NCBI RefSeq assembly: GCF_017565645.3 | Contig: NZ_CP086136.1 | Coordinates: forward strand, 3,455,501 to 3,519,500 | Direction: 5' to 3' | From: Bradyrhizobium barranii subsp. barranii | GTDB taxonomy: Bacteria > Pseudomonadota > Alphaproteobacteria > Rhizobiales > Xanthobacteraceae | Length of the DNA: 64,000 nt | Shown: one piece after another, positions 25,335 to 33,779 of the stretch | Position numbering within the stretch: the first letter of the stretch is position 1 | How the letters are laid out: each line of letters begins with the position of its first letter | Program-made: the position numbers and the translations under genes | Notes under the pieces: generated by a model | The model's database searches: none | Told to the model about the DNA's origin: nothing | What the model saw: the letters and a program-made list of their open reading frames with translations, nothing else

Positions 25335-26323
25335 TGGACAAGGCTTTTGCAGCGCGGCGCCGCCGCGACCTCATCATCGCCGCAGTGCTGGCCGGGCTCG
25401 CAGCGCTGGCTCCGCTGTTGATCAAGGATGTTTACGTCCAGAACATCCTGATCCTGATCCTGACCCTGATGTATGCGGCGCTGTCGCAGAGCTGGAACAT
25501 CCTGTCCGGCTATTGCGGACAGATCTCGCTGGGGCACGCGCTCTATTTCGGCATCGGCGCCTACACCACCGAGCTGCTGTTCACGAAGTTCGGCGTGCTG
25601 CCCTGGTTCGGCATGCTCGCCGGCGGCGTGATTGCGGCGATCATCGCAATGGGGCTCGGCTATCCCTTCTTCCGCCTGCGCGGCCATTACTTCGTGATCG
25701 CGACCATCGTCATCGCCGAAATCGGACTGCTCTTGTTCCAGAACTGGGAATGGGCGGGGGCTGCGATGGGAATCACCGTTCCCGTGCGCGGCGACAGCTG
25801 GCTGAAATTCCAGTTTATGCGCAGCAAGCTGCCGTACTTCTATTTTGCGCTGGTGCTGTGCAGCCTCGCCTGGTTCGTCACCTGGTGGCTGGAGGACTCC
25901 AAATGGGGCTTTTGGTGGCGCGCGGTGAAGGACAATCCGGAAGCGGCCGAGAGCCTCGGCGTCGTCGTGTTCAACTCCAAGATGGGCGCGGCGGCGGTCT
26001 CCGCCTTCCTCGTCGCCATCGGCGGTGCCTTCTATGCGCAGTTTCTCGCCTATATCGACCCTGAAAGTGTGATGGGCTTCCAGTTCTCGCTGCTGATGGC
26101 GTTGCCGGCCGTGCTCGGCGGCATCGGCACCCTCTGGGGGCCTGTGCTTGGGGCTGCCATCCTGATCCCGATGACGGAGCTGACGCGCTCTTATATCGGC
26201 GGCTCAGGCCGTGGCGTTGACCTGATCGTCTACGGCGCCCTGATCGTCGCGATCTCGCTGGCCCTGCCGCGCGGCTTGGTGAGCCTGTTCTCCCGTTCGA
26301 AGGCAAGAGGAGCCACGCGATGA
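25334..26323 (+). CDS. Branched-chain-amino-acid-type ABC transporter permease (LivM type)
   Basis: A 329-residue membrane protein. The segments YAALSQSWNILSGYCGQISL and GHALYFGIGAYTTELL are diagnostic for LivM, and VKDNPEAAESLGV is the coupling-helix loop. About nine hydrophobic segments are visible. It overlaps the upstream gene by one base and the downstream ATPase gene by four (ATGA), so the three are translationally coupled. Confidence 0.9.
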   Translation: MDKAFAARRRRDLIIAAVLAGLAALAPLLIKDVYVQNILILILTLMYAALSQSWNILSGYCGQISLGHALYFGIGAYTTELLFTKFGVLPWFGMLAGGVIAAIIAMGLGYPFFRLRGHYFVIATIVIAEIGLLLFQNWEWAGAAMGITVPVRGDSWLKFQFMRSKLPYFYFALVLCSLAWFVTWWLEDSKWGFWWRAVKDNPEAAESLGVVVFNSKMGAAAVSAFLVAIGGAFYAQFLAYIDPESVMGFQFSLLMALPAVLGGIGTLWGPVLGAAILIPMTELTRSYIGGSGRGVDLIVYGALIVAISLALPRGLVSLFSRSKARGATR

Positions 26324-27051
26324 CTGCGCTCCTTGAAACCCGCGGCGTCTGGCAGCGGTTTGGTGGCCTCGTCGCCAACAGCGATGTCTCGATCTCGGTC
26401 GGCCGCGGCGAGATCGTCGGCCTGATCGGGCCGAACGGTGCCGGCAAGTCGACGCTGTTCAATCTCATCGCCGGCGTCCTGCCGCCGACGCAAGGGTCGA
26501 TCTGGTTCGACGGCGAGGATGTCACCAACATGCCGGCGGCCGAGCGCTGCCAGCGCGGCGTCGGGCGCACCTTCCAGGTGGTCAAGAGCTTCGAGACCAT
26601 GACTGTCATCGACAACGTCATCGTCGGTGCTCTCGTCCGCAACACCGTGATGCGCGAGGCACGCCGCAAGGCGCATGAGGTGCTCGAATTCACCGGCCTT
26701 GCCGCGCGCGCCGACGTGCTCGCGAGCGACCTCGTGCCGGCCGAGAAACGCCGCCTCGAAGTCGCCCGTGCGCTGGCGACCGAACCAAAGCTGCTGCTGC
26801 TGGACGAAGTCCTCACCGGCCTGACGCCGACCGAGGCGCAGACCGGCGTCGCGCTGGTGCGCAAGGTGCGCGATGCCGGCATCACCGTTTTGATGGTCGA
26901 GCATGTCATGGAGATCGTGATGCCGCTGGTCGACCGCGCCATCGTGCTCGACCTCGGCAAGGTGCTGGTCGAGGGTAAACCTTCCGACGTCGTCCGCGAT
27001 CCCAAGGTGATCAGCGCATATCTGGGAGATCGTCATGCTGTCGGTGCATGA
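26320..27051 (+). CDS. Branched-chain-amino-acid-type ABC transporter ATPase (LivG type)
   Basis: A 243-residue ATPase. Walker A is GPNGAGKST, Walker B is LLLLDEVLTGL, and the switch His is in VEHVMEIV. The signature segment reads LVPAEKRRLEVARAL instead of the usual LSGGQQRRLE: the canonical LSGG serine-glycine core is replaced by LVPAE. That deviates from most LivG proteins and may reduce or reshape ATP hydrolysis, with the partner LivF supplying the canonical site. Start ATG overlaps the previous stop; the end overlaps the LivF-type gene by 17 bases. Confidence 0.88.
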   Translation: MTALLETRGVWQRFGGLVANSDVSISVGRGEIVGLIGPNGAGKSTLFNLIAGVLPPTQGSIWFDGEDVTNMPAAERCQRGVGRTFQVVKSFETMTVIDNVIVGALVRNTVMREARRKAHEVLEFTGLAARADVLASDLVPAEKRRLEVARALATEPKLLLLDEVLTGLTPTEAQTGVALVRKVRDAGITVLMVEHVMEIVMPLVDRAIVLDLGKVLVEGKPSDVVRDPKVISAYLGDRHAVGA

Positions 27052-27739
27052 AGTCACGACCGCCTATCAGGGCCTGGTCGCGATCTCGGCGGTCTCGATC
27101 GAGGTCCAGAAGGGCGAGATCGTCTGCGTGGCCGGCGCCAATGGCGCGGGCAAGTCGACGCTGCTCAAATCCATCGCCGGCGCCGAGCGCCCGCGCTCGG
27201 GCACGGTGACGGTCGACGGCAAGCGGCTCGACGGCATGGCGCAGCATCACGTCACCGCCACCGGCATCGCCTATGTGCCGGAGAACCGCCGCCTGTTCCC
27301 GCGCCTGTCGGTGCGCGACAATCTCCGCCTCGGCAGTTATCTCTATCGCGGTGAGGCGGATCGTGAAGGGCCGCTCGACCTCGTCTTCACGCTGTTCCCG
27401 CGTCTCCAGGAACGTTTGGAGCAGCGCGCCGAGACGCTGTCCGGCGGCGAGCAGCAGATGCTTGCGATCGGCCGGGCGCTGATGACGCGCCCGCGGCTGT
27501 TGATGCTGGACGAGCCCTCGCAGGGCATCATGCCGAAGCTGGTCGACGAAATCTTCCAGGCGGTACTGCGCATCCGCGACGCCGGCATGACCGTGCTGAT
27601 CGTCGAGCAGCGCATGGCCGAGTGCCTCGAAATCGCCGACCGCGCCTACATCCTGCAAACCGGCCGCGTGCTGATGCAGGGCCCGGCAGCCGAAATCAGG
27701 GGCAACCCGGACGTGCGGAAGGCGTATCTGGGGCTGTAG
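27035..27739 (+). CDS. Branched-chain-amino-acid-type ABC transporter ATPase (LivF type)
   Basis: A 234-residue ATPase with Walker A GANGAGKST, a canonical LSGGEQQMLAIGRAL signature, Walker B LLMLDEPSQGI and the switch His region replaced by VEQRMAECL, where Gln is usual for LivF. YVPENRRLFPRLSVRDNL is typical of the subfamily. It completes the importer made of binding protein, two permeases and two ATPases. A palindromic repeat follows, then the convergent otnC gene. Confidence 0.92.
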   Translation: MLSVHEVTTAYQGLVAISAVSIEVQKGEIVCVAGANGAGKSTLLKSIAGAERPRSGTVTVDGKRLDGMAQHHVTATGIAYVPENRRLFPRLSVRDNLRLGSYLYRGEADREGPLDLVFTLFPRLQERLEQRAETLSGGEQQMLAIGRALMTRPRLLMLDEPSQGIMPKLVDEIFQAVLRIRDAGMTVLIVEQRMAECLEIADRAYILQTGRVLMQGPAAEIRGNPDVRKAYLGL

Positions 27740-27754
27740 TTACTACACGATCGG

Positions 27755-27856
27755 TGTCATCGCCCGCGAAGGCGGGCGATCCAGTATTCCAGAGACATTA
27801 ATTGGCTACGGAGAAGCCGCAGCGTACTGGATTCCCCGCCTTCGCGGGGAATGACA
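27755..27856. repeat. Intergenic repeat (TGTCATCGCCCG family), copy 1
   Basis: About 102 bases. The ends TGTCATC and GAATGACA pair, and two hairpins (CGCCCGCGAAGGCGGGCG and CCCCGCCTTCGCGGGG) flank a central AGTATTCCAGAG...GCGTACTGGAT stem. Two more copies are at 46349-46469 and 50104-50225. Confidence 0.85.
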
Positions 27857-27902
27857 GCGGTGAGTGAGGCCGCGCCATCGCGCTCGTCACGAGACGGTGG
27901 CG

Positions 27903-28577
27903 CTAATGCTCGTGCCCATGCTCCGGCAGCGTCACCCCGAACACCTTCACCAGATCCTTCACCTGCTCCGGCGACAGATACCGCGGGTTCATCCCGCGCA
28001 GCAGCAGGTACAGCTTCGCCGTCTCCTCCAGCTCCTCCGTCGCGAACACCGCGGCTTCCAGCGTATCGCCGGCGACCACCGGGCCGTGATTGGCGAGCAG
28101 CACCGATGAATATTTGCCCGCCAGTCCCTTGATCGCATCCGCAACCGCGGGATCGCCGGGGCGGTAATAGGGCACAAGCGCAGTGGCGCCGCATTTCATC
28201 AGATAATAAGCCGTCATCGGCGGCAGCGCGGCGCGCGGGTCGATCTCGGGCAGCATCGAGAGCGCGACCGAATGGGTGGAGTGCAGATGCACGATCGCCC
28301 GCGCGTTTTCGCGCGTGTCGTAGAGCGCGGTGTGCAGCGGAACTTCCTTGGTCGGCGCATCGCCCGAGAGGAGGCGCCCCCGTGCGTCCAGCCGCGACAG
28401 TCGCGCCGGGTCGAGGAAACCGAGCGAGGCGTTGGTGGGGGTGACGAGCCAACCCCCATCGTGCATCTTGACGCTGATATTGCCGGAAGAGCCCGGTGTC
28501 AGGCCGCGCTCGAACAAGGACCGTCCGAAGCGGCAGATATCCTCACGCAGCCGGGTCTCGTTGCTCATAGCCGTCAT
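27903..28577 (-). CDS. otnC: 3-oxo-tetronate 4-phosphate decarboxylase (class II aldolase family)
   Basis: A 224-residue class II aldolase/adducin protein. LTPGSSGNISVKM, the zinc ligands HLHSTHSVAL with the distal LANHGPVVAG, and PTNASLGFLD match OtnC, which decarboxylates 3-oxo-tetronate 4-phosphate to dihydroxyacetone phosphate. The assignment rests on context as well: LtnD, OtnI and OtnK are encoded divergently just upstream. The start is uncertain between ATGs at 28577 and 28568; neither has a strong Shine-Dalgarno. Confidence 0.88.
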   Translation of the reverse strand: MTAMSNETRLREDICRFGRSLFERGLTPGSSGNISVKMHDGGWLVTPTNASLGFLDPARLSRLDARGRLLSGDAPTKEVPLHTALYDTRENARAIVHLHSTHSVALSMLPEIDPRAALPPMTAYYLMKCGATALVPYYRPGDPAVADAIKGLAGKYSSVLLANHGPVVAGDTLEAAVFATEELEETAKLYLLLRGMNPRYLSPEQVKDLVKVFGVTLPEHGHEH

Positions 28578-28682
28578 GCCCGCTTGTCTCACGCTTTGGC
28601 AGCGCGGCCAAGCCGTGTTATTCGGATCAGTGAGCCGCCGCAAAGGGCGGCCGTCCAGGAAACGTTCGCAAGGGTCAGTTGC

Positions 28683-29600
28683 ATGTCCGCCTCCACGTCA
28701 CAAAATCAGCGTATCGCGGTCATCGGGCTCGGCTCGATGGGGTTCGGCATGGCGACCTCGCTGAAGCGCGCCGGTCATGCGGTGACCGGCTGCGACGTCT
28801 CGGCTGACGCCGTGGCGCGCTTCGTGAAGGACGGCGGCACAGGCGCCAGCACGCCGGCGGAAGCGGCCAAGGGCGCCGACATCGTCGTCAGCGTCGTCGT
28901 CAATGCCGCGCAGACCGAGACCATCCTGTTCGGCAAGGATGGCGCCGCCGAGACCCTGCCGAAGGACAGCGTCTTCCTTTCCTCCGCAACCATGGACCCG
29001 GATGTGGCCCGTCGCCTCGCAAAGCAGCTGGAGGCGTCCGGCCGTCACTATCTGGATGCGCCGATCTCCGGCGGCGCGCAGCGCGCGGCCCAAGGCGAGC
29101 TGACGATCCTTGCCTCCGGCAGTCCCGCTGCCTTTGCAAAGGCACGGCCGGCGCTCGATGCCATGGCGGCAAAACTGTACGAGCTCGGCGATGCCGCAGG
29201 GCAGGGCGCCGCCTTCAAGATGATCAACCAGTTGCTCGCCGGCGTGCATATCGCCGCCGCCAGCGAAGCGATGGCGTTCGCCGCCAGGCAGGGCCTCGAC
29301 ATCCGCAAGGTCTATGAGGTGATCACGGCCTCCGCGGGCAATTCTTGGATGTTCGAGAATCGCATGCCGCACGTGCTCGACGGCGATTACACGCCGCGCA
29401 GCGCGGTCGAGATCTTCGTCAAGGACCTCGGCATCATCCAGGACATGGCGCGCAGCGCCCGCTTCCCGGTTCCGGTCTCGGCCGCCGCTCTCCAGATGTT
29501 CCTGATGACATCCGCTGCCGGCATGGGCCGCGATGACGACGCCTCGGTGGCGCGCATGTACGCGCAGGTCACCGGCGTAAAACTTCCCGGCGAAAAGTAA
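28683..29600 (+). CDS. ltnD: L-threonate dehydrogenase
   Basis: A 305-residue NAD-dependent beta-hydroxyacid dehydrogenase. The N-terminal Rossmann loop is IAVIGLGSMGFGMA, the substrate loop DAPISGGAQRAAQGELTIL is typical of this family, and the catalytic lysine lies in GAAFKMINQLLAG. With OtnI, OtnK and OtnC around it, oxidation of L-threonate to 2-oxo-tetronate is the best assignment. AAGGGT precedes the ATG. The 105 bases between otnC and this gene probably hold both promoters. The next gene starts 15 bases downstream. Confidence 0.9.
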   Translation: MSASTSQNQRIAVIGLGSMGFGMATSLKRAGHAVTGCDVSADAVARFVKDGGTGASTPAEAAKGADIVVSVVVNAAQTETILFGKDGAAETLPKDSVFLSSATMDPDVARRLAKQLEASGRHYLDAPISGGAQRAAQGELTILASGSPAAFAKARPALDAMAAKLYELGDAAGQGAAFKMINQLLAGVHIAAASEAMAFAARQGLDIRKVYEVITASAGNSWMFENRMPHVLDGDYTPRSAVEIFVKDLGIIQDMARSARFPVPVSAAALQMFLMTSAAGMGRDDDASVARMYAQVTGVKLPGEK

Positions 29601-29615
29601 GCCAAGAGGATTCCG

Positions 29616-30398
29616 ATGCTCCGTTTCGCCGCCAATCTCTCGATGATGTTCACCGAGGTGCCGTTTCTCGACCGTTTCGATGCCGCCGCGCAAGCAGGCT
29701 TCACCGCTGTCGAATTCCTCTTTCCCTACGAGCATCCGGCCGAGGTGGTTGGCGAGCGGCTCAAGCGCAACGGTTTGACGCAGGCGCTGTTCAACCTGCC
29801 GCCGGGCGACTGGAACGCCGGTGAGAAGGGCTTTGCGGCGCTGCCGGCGCGGTTCTCCGATCTCAAGGCGAGCCTGGAGACAGCGTTGCCTTACGCCAAG
29901 GCGACCGGTGTCAAGCGGCTGCACTTGATGGCCGGCATTGCCAACCGCGGCGAGCGGGTCGCGATCGAGGCGTTCTACAAGTCGGTGGCGTGGGCTGCGG
30001 AGTTCTTCGCTCCGCACGGCATCGACATCGTGCTCGAGCCGATCAATGCGCGCAATGTGCCCGGCTACTTCCTCAATGATTTCGGCTTCGCGCGCGACCT
30101 GATCCAGGAGCTGAGACTGGCGAACCTGAAGCTCCAGTTCGACATCTATCACTGCCAGATCATCCACGGCGACGTCACCATGCGCCTGCGTGAGATGATG
30201 CCGATCATCGGGCACATCCAGATCGCCAGCGTTCCCTCGCGCAACGAGCCCGACGGCGAGGAGCTGAACTATCCGTTCCTGTTCACTGAACTCGACCGGC
30301 TCGGCTATACCGGCTTCGTCGGCTGCGAATACAATCCGCGCGGTAAGACCACCGATGGCCTCGCCTGGTTCAAGCCTTATGCGGGAGTGAAGCCGTGA
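29616..30398 (+). CDS. otnI: 2-oxo-tetronate isomerase (Hyi family)
   Basis: A 260-residue TIM-barrel isomerase of the hydroxypyruvate isomerase family. It begins LRFAANLSMMFTEVPFLDRF, and carries VEFLFPYEH, the metal-binding glutamates in IVLEPINARNVPGYF and FVGCEYNPRG, and QFDIYHCQIIHGD. It converts 2-oxo-tetronate to 3-oxo-tetronate before phosphorylation. AGAGGA precedes the ATG. Its stop overlaps the GTG start of otnK (GTGA). Confidence 0.92.
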   Translation: MLRFAANLSMMFTEVPFLDRFDAAAQAGFTAVEFLFPYEHPAEVVGERLKRNGLTQALFNLPPGDWNAGEKGFAALPARFSDLKASLETALPYAKATGVKRLHLMAGIANRGERVAIEAFYKSVAWAAEFFAPHGIDIVLEPINARNVPGYFLNDFGFARDLIQELRLANLKLQFDIYHCQIIHGDVTMRLREMMPIIGHIQIASVPSRNEPDGEELNYPFLFTELDRLGYTGFVGCEYNPRGKTTDGLAWFKPYAGVKP

Positions 30399-31672
30399 CG
30401 CTCGCACTGGGTTGCATCGCCGACGACTACACCGGCGCCTCCGATCTCGCCAATACGCTGACGCGCGCGGGCCTGCGTACCGTGCAGACCATCGGCGTGC
30501 CCGCGGACGATCTCGCGCTGCCCGAGGTCGACGCCGTCGTGGTGTCGCTGAAGAGCCGCTCGATCGAGGCAGGCCTTGCCGTGTCGCGTTCGCGCGCGGC
30601 GGAGAAATGGCTGCGTGGTCGCGGGGCGCGCCATGTGCTGTTCAAGATCTGCTCGACCTTCGATTCCACCGATGCGGGCAATATCGGCCCGGTGATGGAC
30701 GCGCTGCGCGCCGATAGCGGCGAGGCCGTCGTGCTGGTGACGCCGGCCTTCCCGGAGACCGGTCGCACGGTCTACCAGGGCAATCTGTTCGTCGGCGCCG
30801 TGCCGCTGAACGAGAGCCCGCTCAAGGACCATCCGCTCAACCCGATGCGCGATTCCAACCTGGTGCGCGTGCTGGCACGCCAGAGCAAGACGCAGGTCGG
30901 CCTGGTCGACCTCGCGACCGTCACCCGCGGCGCGGAGGCCGTGCGGGCTCGGCTTACCGAATTGTCAGGCAAGGGCACCGGTGCTGCGATCATCGATGCC
31001 GTGTTCGACCGCGACCTCGAGACCATCGGCCTCGTCGCTGCCCAGCATCGGCTGTCGGTCGGCGCCTCCGGCATCGGCCTCGGACTGGCGCGGGCTCTGG
31101 TCTCGACGGGCAAGGTCAAGTCGGCCGCTGGCAGCGGCGGGGCGGACGCCGCCGTCGGCGGACCGGCGGCCTGCCTCGCCGGAAGCTGCTCGCAGGCGAC
31201 GCTTCAGCAGATCGCCAACGCCGAACGCGTCATGGCCGTGCTCCATCTCGATCAGGACCGTATTCTTACGGGAGCGGACGAAGTGCAACGCGCGATCGCC
31301 TGGGCCAAGCCGCGTTTAGCCGACGGTCCGGTCCTGATCGCGTCGAGCGCGACACCGGATCAGGTCGCCGCCTTGCAGGCGCGCCACGGCCGCGATGCAG
31401 CCGGTCACGCCATCGAGCAGGCGATGGCCGACATTGCGGAAAACCTAGTCAAATCAGGCGTCAGGCGGCTGGTCGTGGCTGGCGGCGAGACCTCCGGCGC
31501 CGTCGTCGATCGCCTCGGGATTCCCGGCTTCCTTGTCGGCGCGGAGATCGCTGCGGGCGTCCCGGTGCTGCGCGCCGTCGGCGCTGAAGCAGGCGATATG
31601 CTGCTCGCGCTGAAGTCCGGAAATTTCGGCGGGCCGGAATTCTTCGCGGACGCGCTTGGGCTCATGCGCTGA
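30395..31672 (+). CDS. otnK: 3-oxo-tetronate kinase
   Basis: A 425-residue four-carbon acid sugar kinase. The N-terminal domain starts LGCIADDYTGASDLANTL and includes HVLFKICSTFDSTDAGNIG and VTPAFPETGRTVYQGNLFV. The C-terminal nucleotide-binding domain has RLVVAGGETSGAV. It phosphorylates 3-oxo-tetronate at C4. The GTG start overlaps the otnI stop. The set ltnD-otnI-otnK with divergent otnC is a complete route from L-threonate to dihydroxyacetone phosphate. No dedicated transporter or regulator is adjacent unless the LivKHMGF-type system next door serves it. Confidence 0.92.
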   Translation: MTLALGCIADDYTGASDLANTLTRAGLRTVQTIGVPADDLALPEVDAVVVSLKSRSIEAGLAVSRSRAAEKWLRGRGARHVLFKICSTFDSTDAGNIGPVMDALRADSGEAVVLVTPAFPETGRTVYQGNLFVGAVPLNESPLKDHPLNPMRDSNLVRVLARQSKTQVGLVDLATVTRGAEAVRARLTELSGKGTGAAIIDAVFDRDLETIGLVAAQHRLSVGASGIGLGLARALVSTGKVKSAAGSGGADAAVGGPAACLAGSCSQATLQQIANAERVMAVLHLDQDRILTGADEVQRAIAWAKPRLADGPVLIASSATPDQVAALQARHGRDAAGHAIEQAMADIAENLVKSGVRRLVVAGGETSGAVVDRLGIPGFLVGAEIAAGVPVLRAVGAEAGDMLLALKSGNFGGPEFFADALGLMR

Positions 31673-31842
31673 GCGCAGGGCGTTCTTAGCTGCCTGTTCA
31701 TTTCTTTCAGGCTCCGTACTCGAACGGAGTCGTAGTTAACATCTGCTCAGTCGCTCTGTTGTCTGATGTCGGCGTCGCTCCTTTTGGTTGATTGTTAAGA
31801 CCTCCCGGACGCGCGCCCGCGCCAGCACAACGAGACCCGATT

Positions 31843-33534
31843 ATGTTCGCCACCATTTCCATTCGCGCCAAGATCATCAGTGTCGTGGCGTTCCTGCTGG
31901 TCGCTATGACCGGCATGGGCCTGCTCGCCGTCACGAAGATGCGGTCAATGAACGCCAACACCACCGACATCACCACGAGCTGGCTGCCCAGCGTCCGGGT
32001 GCTCGGCGAACTCCGCGCCAGCGTCATCACCTACCGCAACGTGGTCCGCCAGCACATGCTGTCCGAGACCCTCGAGGAGAAGCTCGCCAACGAAAAGACG
32101 GCCGGCACCGTCATCGAGGCGCTCGCCAAGTCCCGCAAGGCCTACGAGCCGATGATCACTTCGCCCGAGGAACGCCGGCTGTACAACGAATGGGCCAAGC
32201 TCTGGGACGATTACAAGAAGGGCACCGAAGACGTCATGGCGCTGTCGCGCAAGGAGGCCGGCAAGGTCCCGCATGACGCCCAGGAGCTGAACACCAAGAC
32301 GGTCAACAAGATCGGCCTTGCGTCGGATGAGGTCCTGATGAAGGACATCGATCTCAACACCAAGGGCGGCGACCAGGCTGCCCAGGATGCCGCCGACAGC
32401 TATTTCTATGCCTTCATGCTGGTCTCGATCATCCTCGGCGCCGCCGTGATCATCGGCATCGGCGTCAGCTTCTACGTGGTCCAGGACGTCTCCGCCGGCA
32501 TCAACTCGATCATCCAGCCGATGCAGGCGCTCGGCAAGGGCGACCTCTCCGCCGAAGTCCCGCATCGCGGCGAGAAGACCGAGATCGGCGCCATGGCCGA
32601 TGTGCTCCAGATCTTCAAGGAAGCCTTGATCGCCAAGAAAGCCGCCGATGAGGCCGCCGCCGCCGATGCCGAAGCCAAGATCGAGCGCGGCCGCCGCGTC
32701 GACGGCATCACCCGCGATTTCGAAACGATGATCGGCGAGATTGTCCAGACCGTGTCGTCGGCCTCGACCCAGCTCGAAGCCTCCGCCTCGACGCTGACTT
32801 CGACCGCCGACCGCTCGCAGCGGATGGCGACCACGGTCGCCGCGGCCTCAGAGGAAGCCTCGACCAACGTGCAGTCGGTGGCCTCGGCCACCGAGGAGAT
32901 GGCCTCGTCGGTCGGCGAGATCAGCCGTCAGGTGCAGGAATCAGCGCGGATGGCGGGCGATGCCGTCGGCCAGGCCCGTGCCACCACCGAGCGCGTCAGC
33001 GAGCTGTCCAAGGCGGCTTCCCGCATCGGCGACGTCGTCGAGCTGATCAACACCATCGCCGGCCAGACCAACCTCTTGGCGCTGAACGCCACCATCGAGG
33101 CGGCGCGTGCCGGTGAAGCCGGCCGCGGCTTCGCGGTGGTCGCCTCCGAGGTGAAGGCGCTTGCCGAGCAGACCGCCAAGGCGACCGGCGAAATCGGCCA
33201 GCAGATCTCCGGCATCCAGGCGGCGACCAACGACTCGGTCGGCGCCATCAAGGAGATCTCCTCGACCATCGAGCGTCTCTCCGAAATCTCCTCGGCGATT
33301 GCCGCTGCGGTGGAAGAGCAGGGCGCAGCGACCCAGGAGATCGCCCGCAACGTGCAGCAGGCGGCGCAGGGCACACAGCAGGTCTCCTCCAACATCACCG
33401 ACGTGCAGCGCGGTGCGACCGAGACCGGCACGGCCTCCTCGCAGGTGCTGTCGGCAGCGCAGATGCTGTCCAACGACTCGAGCCGCCTCAAGACCGAGGT
33501 CAGCAAGTTCCTGACCAACGTCCGCGCGGCCTGA
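31843..33534 (+). CDS. Methyl-accepting chemotaxis protein
   Basis: A 563-residue transmembrane chemoreceptor. Membrane segments lie at about 8-30 and 188-212. The periplasmic part between them looks like a helical four-helix-bundle sensor. A HAMP domain follows (about 212-265: [20 protein letters not shown]), then a signalling domain with the strictly conserved tip [20 protein letters not shown] and [20 protein letters not shown]. No C-terminal CheR-binding pentapeptide is seen. ATG 31843 has no clear Shine-Dalgarno. A strong terminator follows. Ligand unknown. Confidence 0.93.
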   Translation: MFATISIRAKIISVVAFLLVAMTGMGLLAVTKMRSMNANTTDITTSWLPSVRVLGELRASVITYRNVVRQHMLSETLEEKLANEKTAGTVIEALAKSRKAYEPMITSPEERRLYNEWAKLWDDYKKGTEDVMALSRKEAGKVPHDAQELNTKTVNKIGLASDEVLMKDIDLNTKGGDQAAQDAADSYFYAFMLVSIILGAAVIIGIGVSFYVVQDVSAGINSIIQPMQALGKGDLSAEVPHRGEKTEIGAMADVLQIFKEALIAKKAADEAAAADAEAKIERGRRVDGITRDFETMIGEIVQTVSSASTQLEASASTLTSTADRSQRMATTVAAASEEASTNVQSVASATEEMASSVGEISRQVQESARMAGDAVGQARATTERVSELSKAASRIGDVVELINTIAGQTNLLALNATIEAARAGEAGRGFAVVASEVKALAEQTAKATGEIGQQISGIQAATNDSVGAIKEISSTIERLSEISSAIAAAVEEQGAATQEIARNVQQAAQGTQQVSSNITDVQRGATETGTASSQVLSAAQMLSNDSSRLKTEVSKFLTNVRAA

Positions 33535-33560
33535 GCCGGGAAACCATCGCAGTTCTGAAG

Positions 33561-33586
33561 GCGGCGCCTGCGGGCGCCGCTTTTTT
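33561..33586 (+). terminator. Intrinsic terminator of the chemoreceptor gene
   Basis: Perfect stem GCGGCGCC, loop TGCG, GGCGCCGC, followed by six T residues, 26 bases after the chemoreceptor stop codon. This is the clearest factor-independent terminator in the window. Confidence 0.9.
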
Positions 33587-33779
33587 ACGTGGGGGTAAGC
33601 CGCTTCCGTAATATTCCGGCCGCAGGCTGCATATCTGGAATGCGATTTCGCAGTGCGATGGCAGGGAAGTGACCGCACGGGGCGGCGCCGTCGTTGGCCA
33701 TTTCCACGGTGTTCGGGTAAATCAGCCTCAGGAACCCGTGGGGCGTGTTCCCTGTCCCCTATTTGGAATTGCCTGACCG

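Noticed and set aside
28698..30407. Long minus-strand open frame across ltnD and otnI
   Set aside because: Overlaps two recognised enzymes and shows no domain of its own.
31712..31729. CTCCGT-ACTCGA-ACGGAG as terminator of otnK
   Set aside because: The stem is only six bases and no T-run follows, so support is too weak to list.
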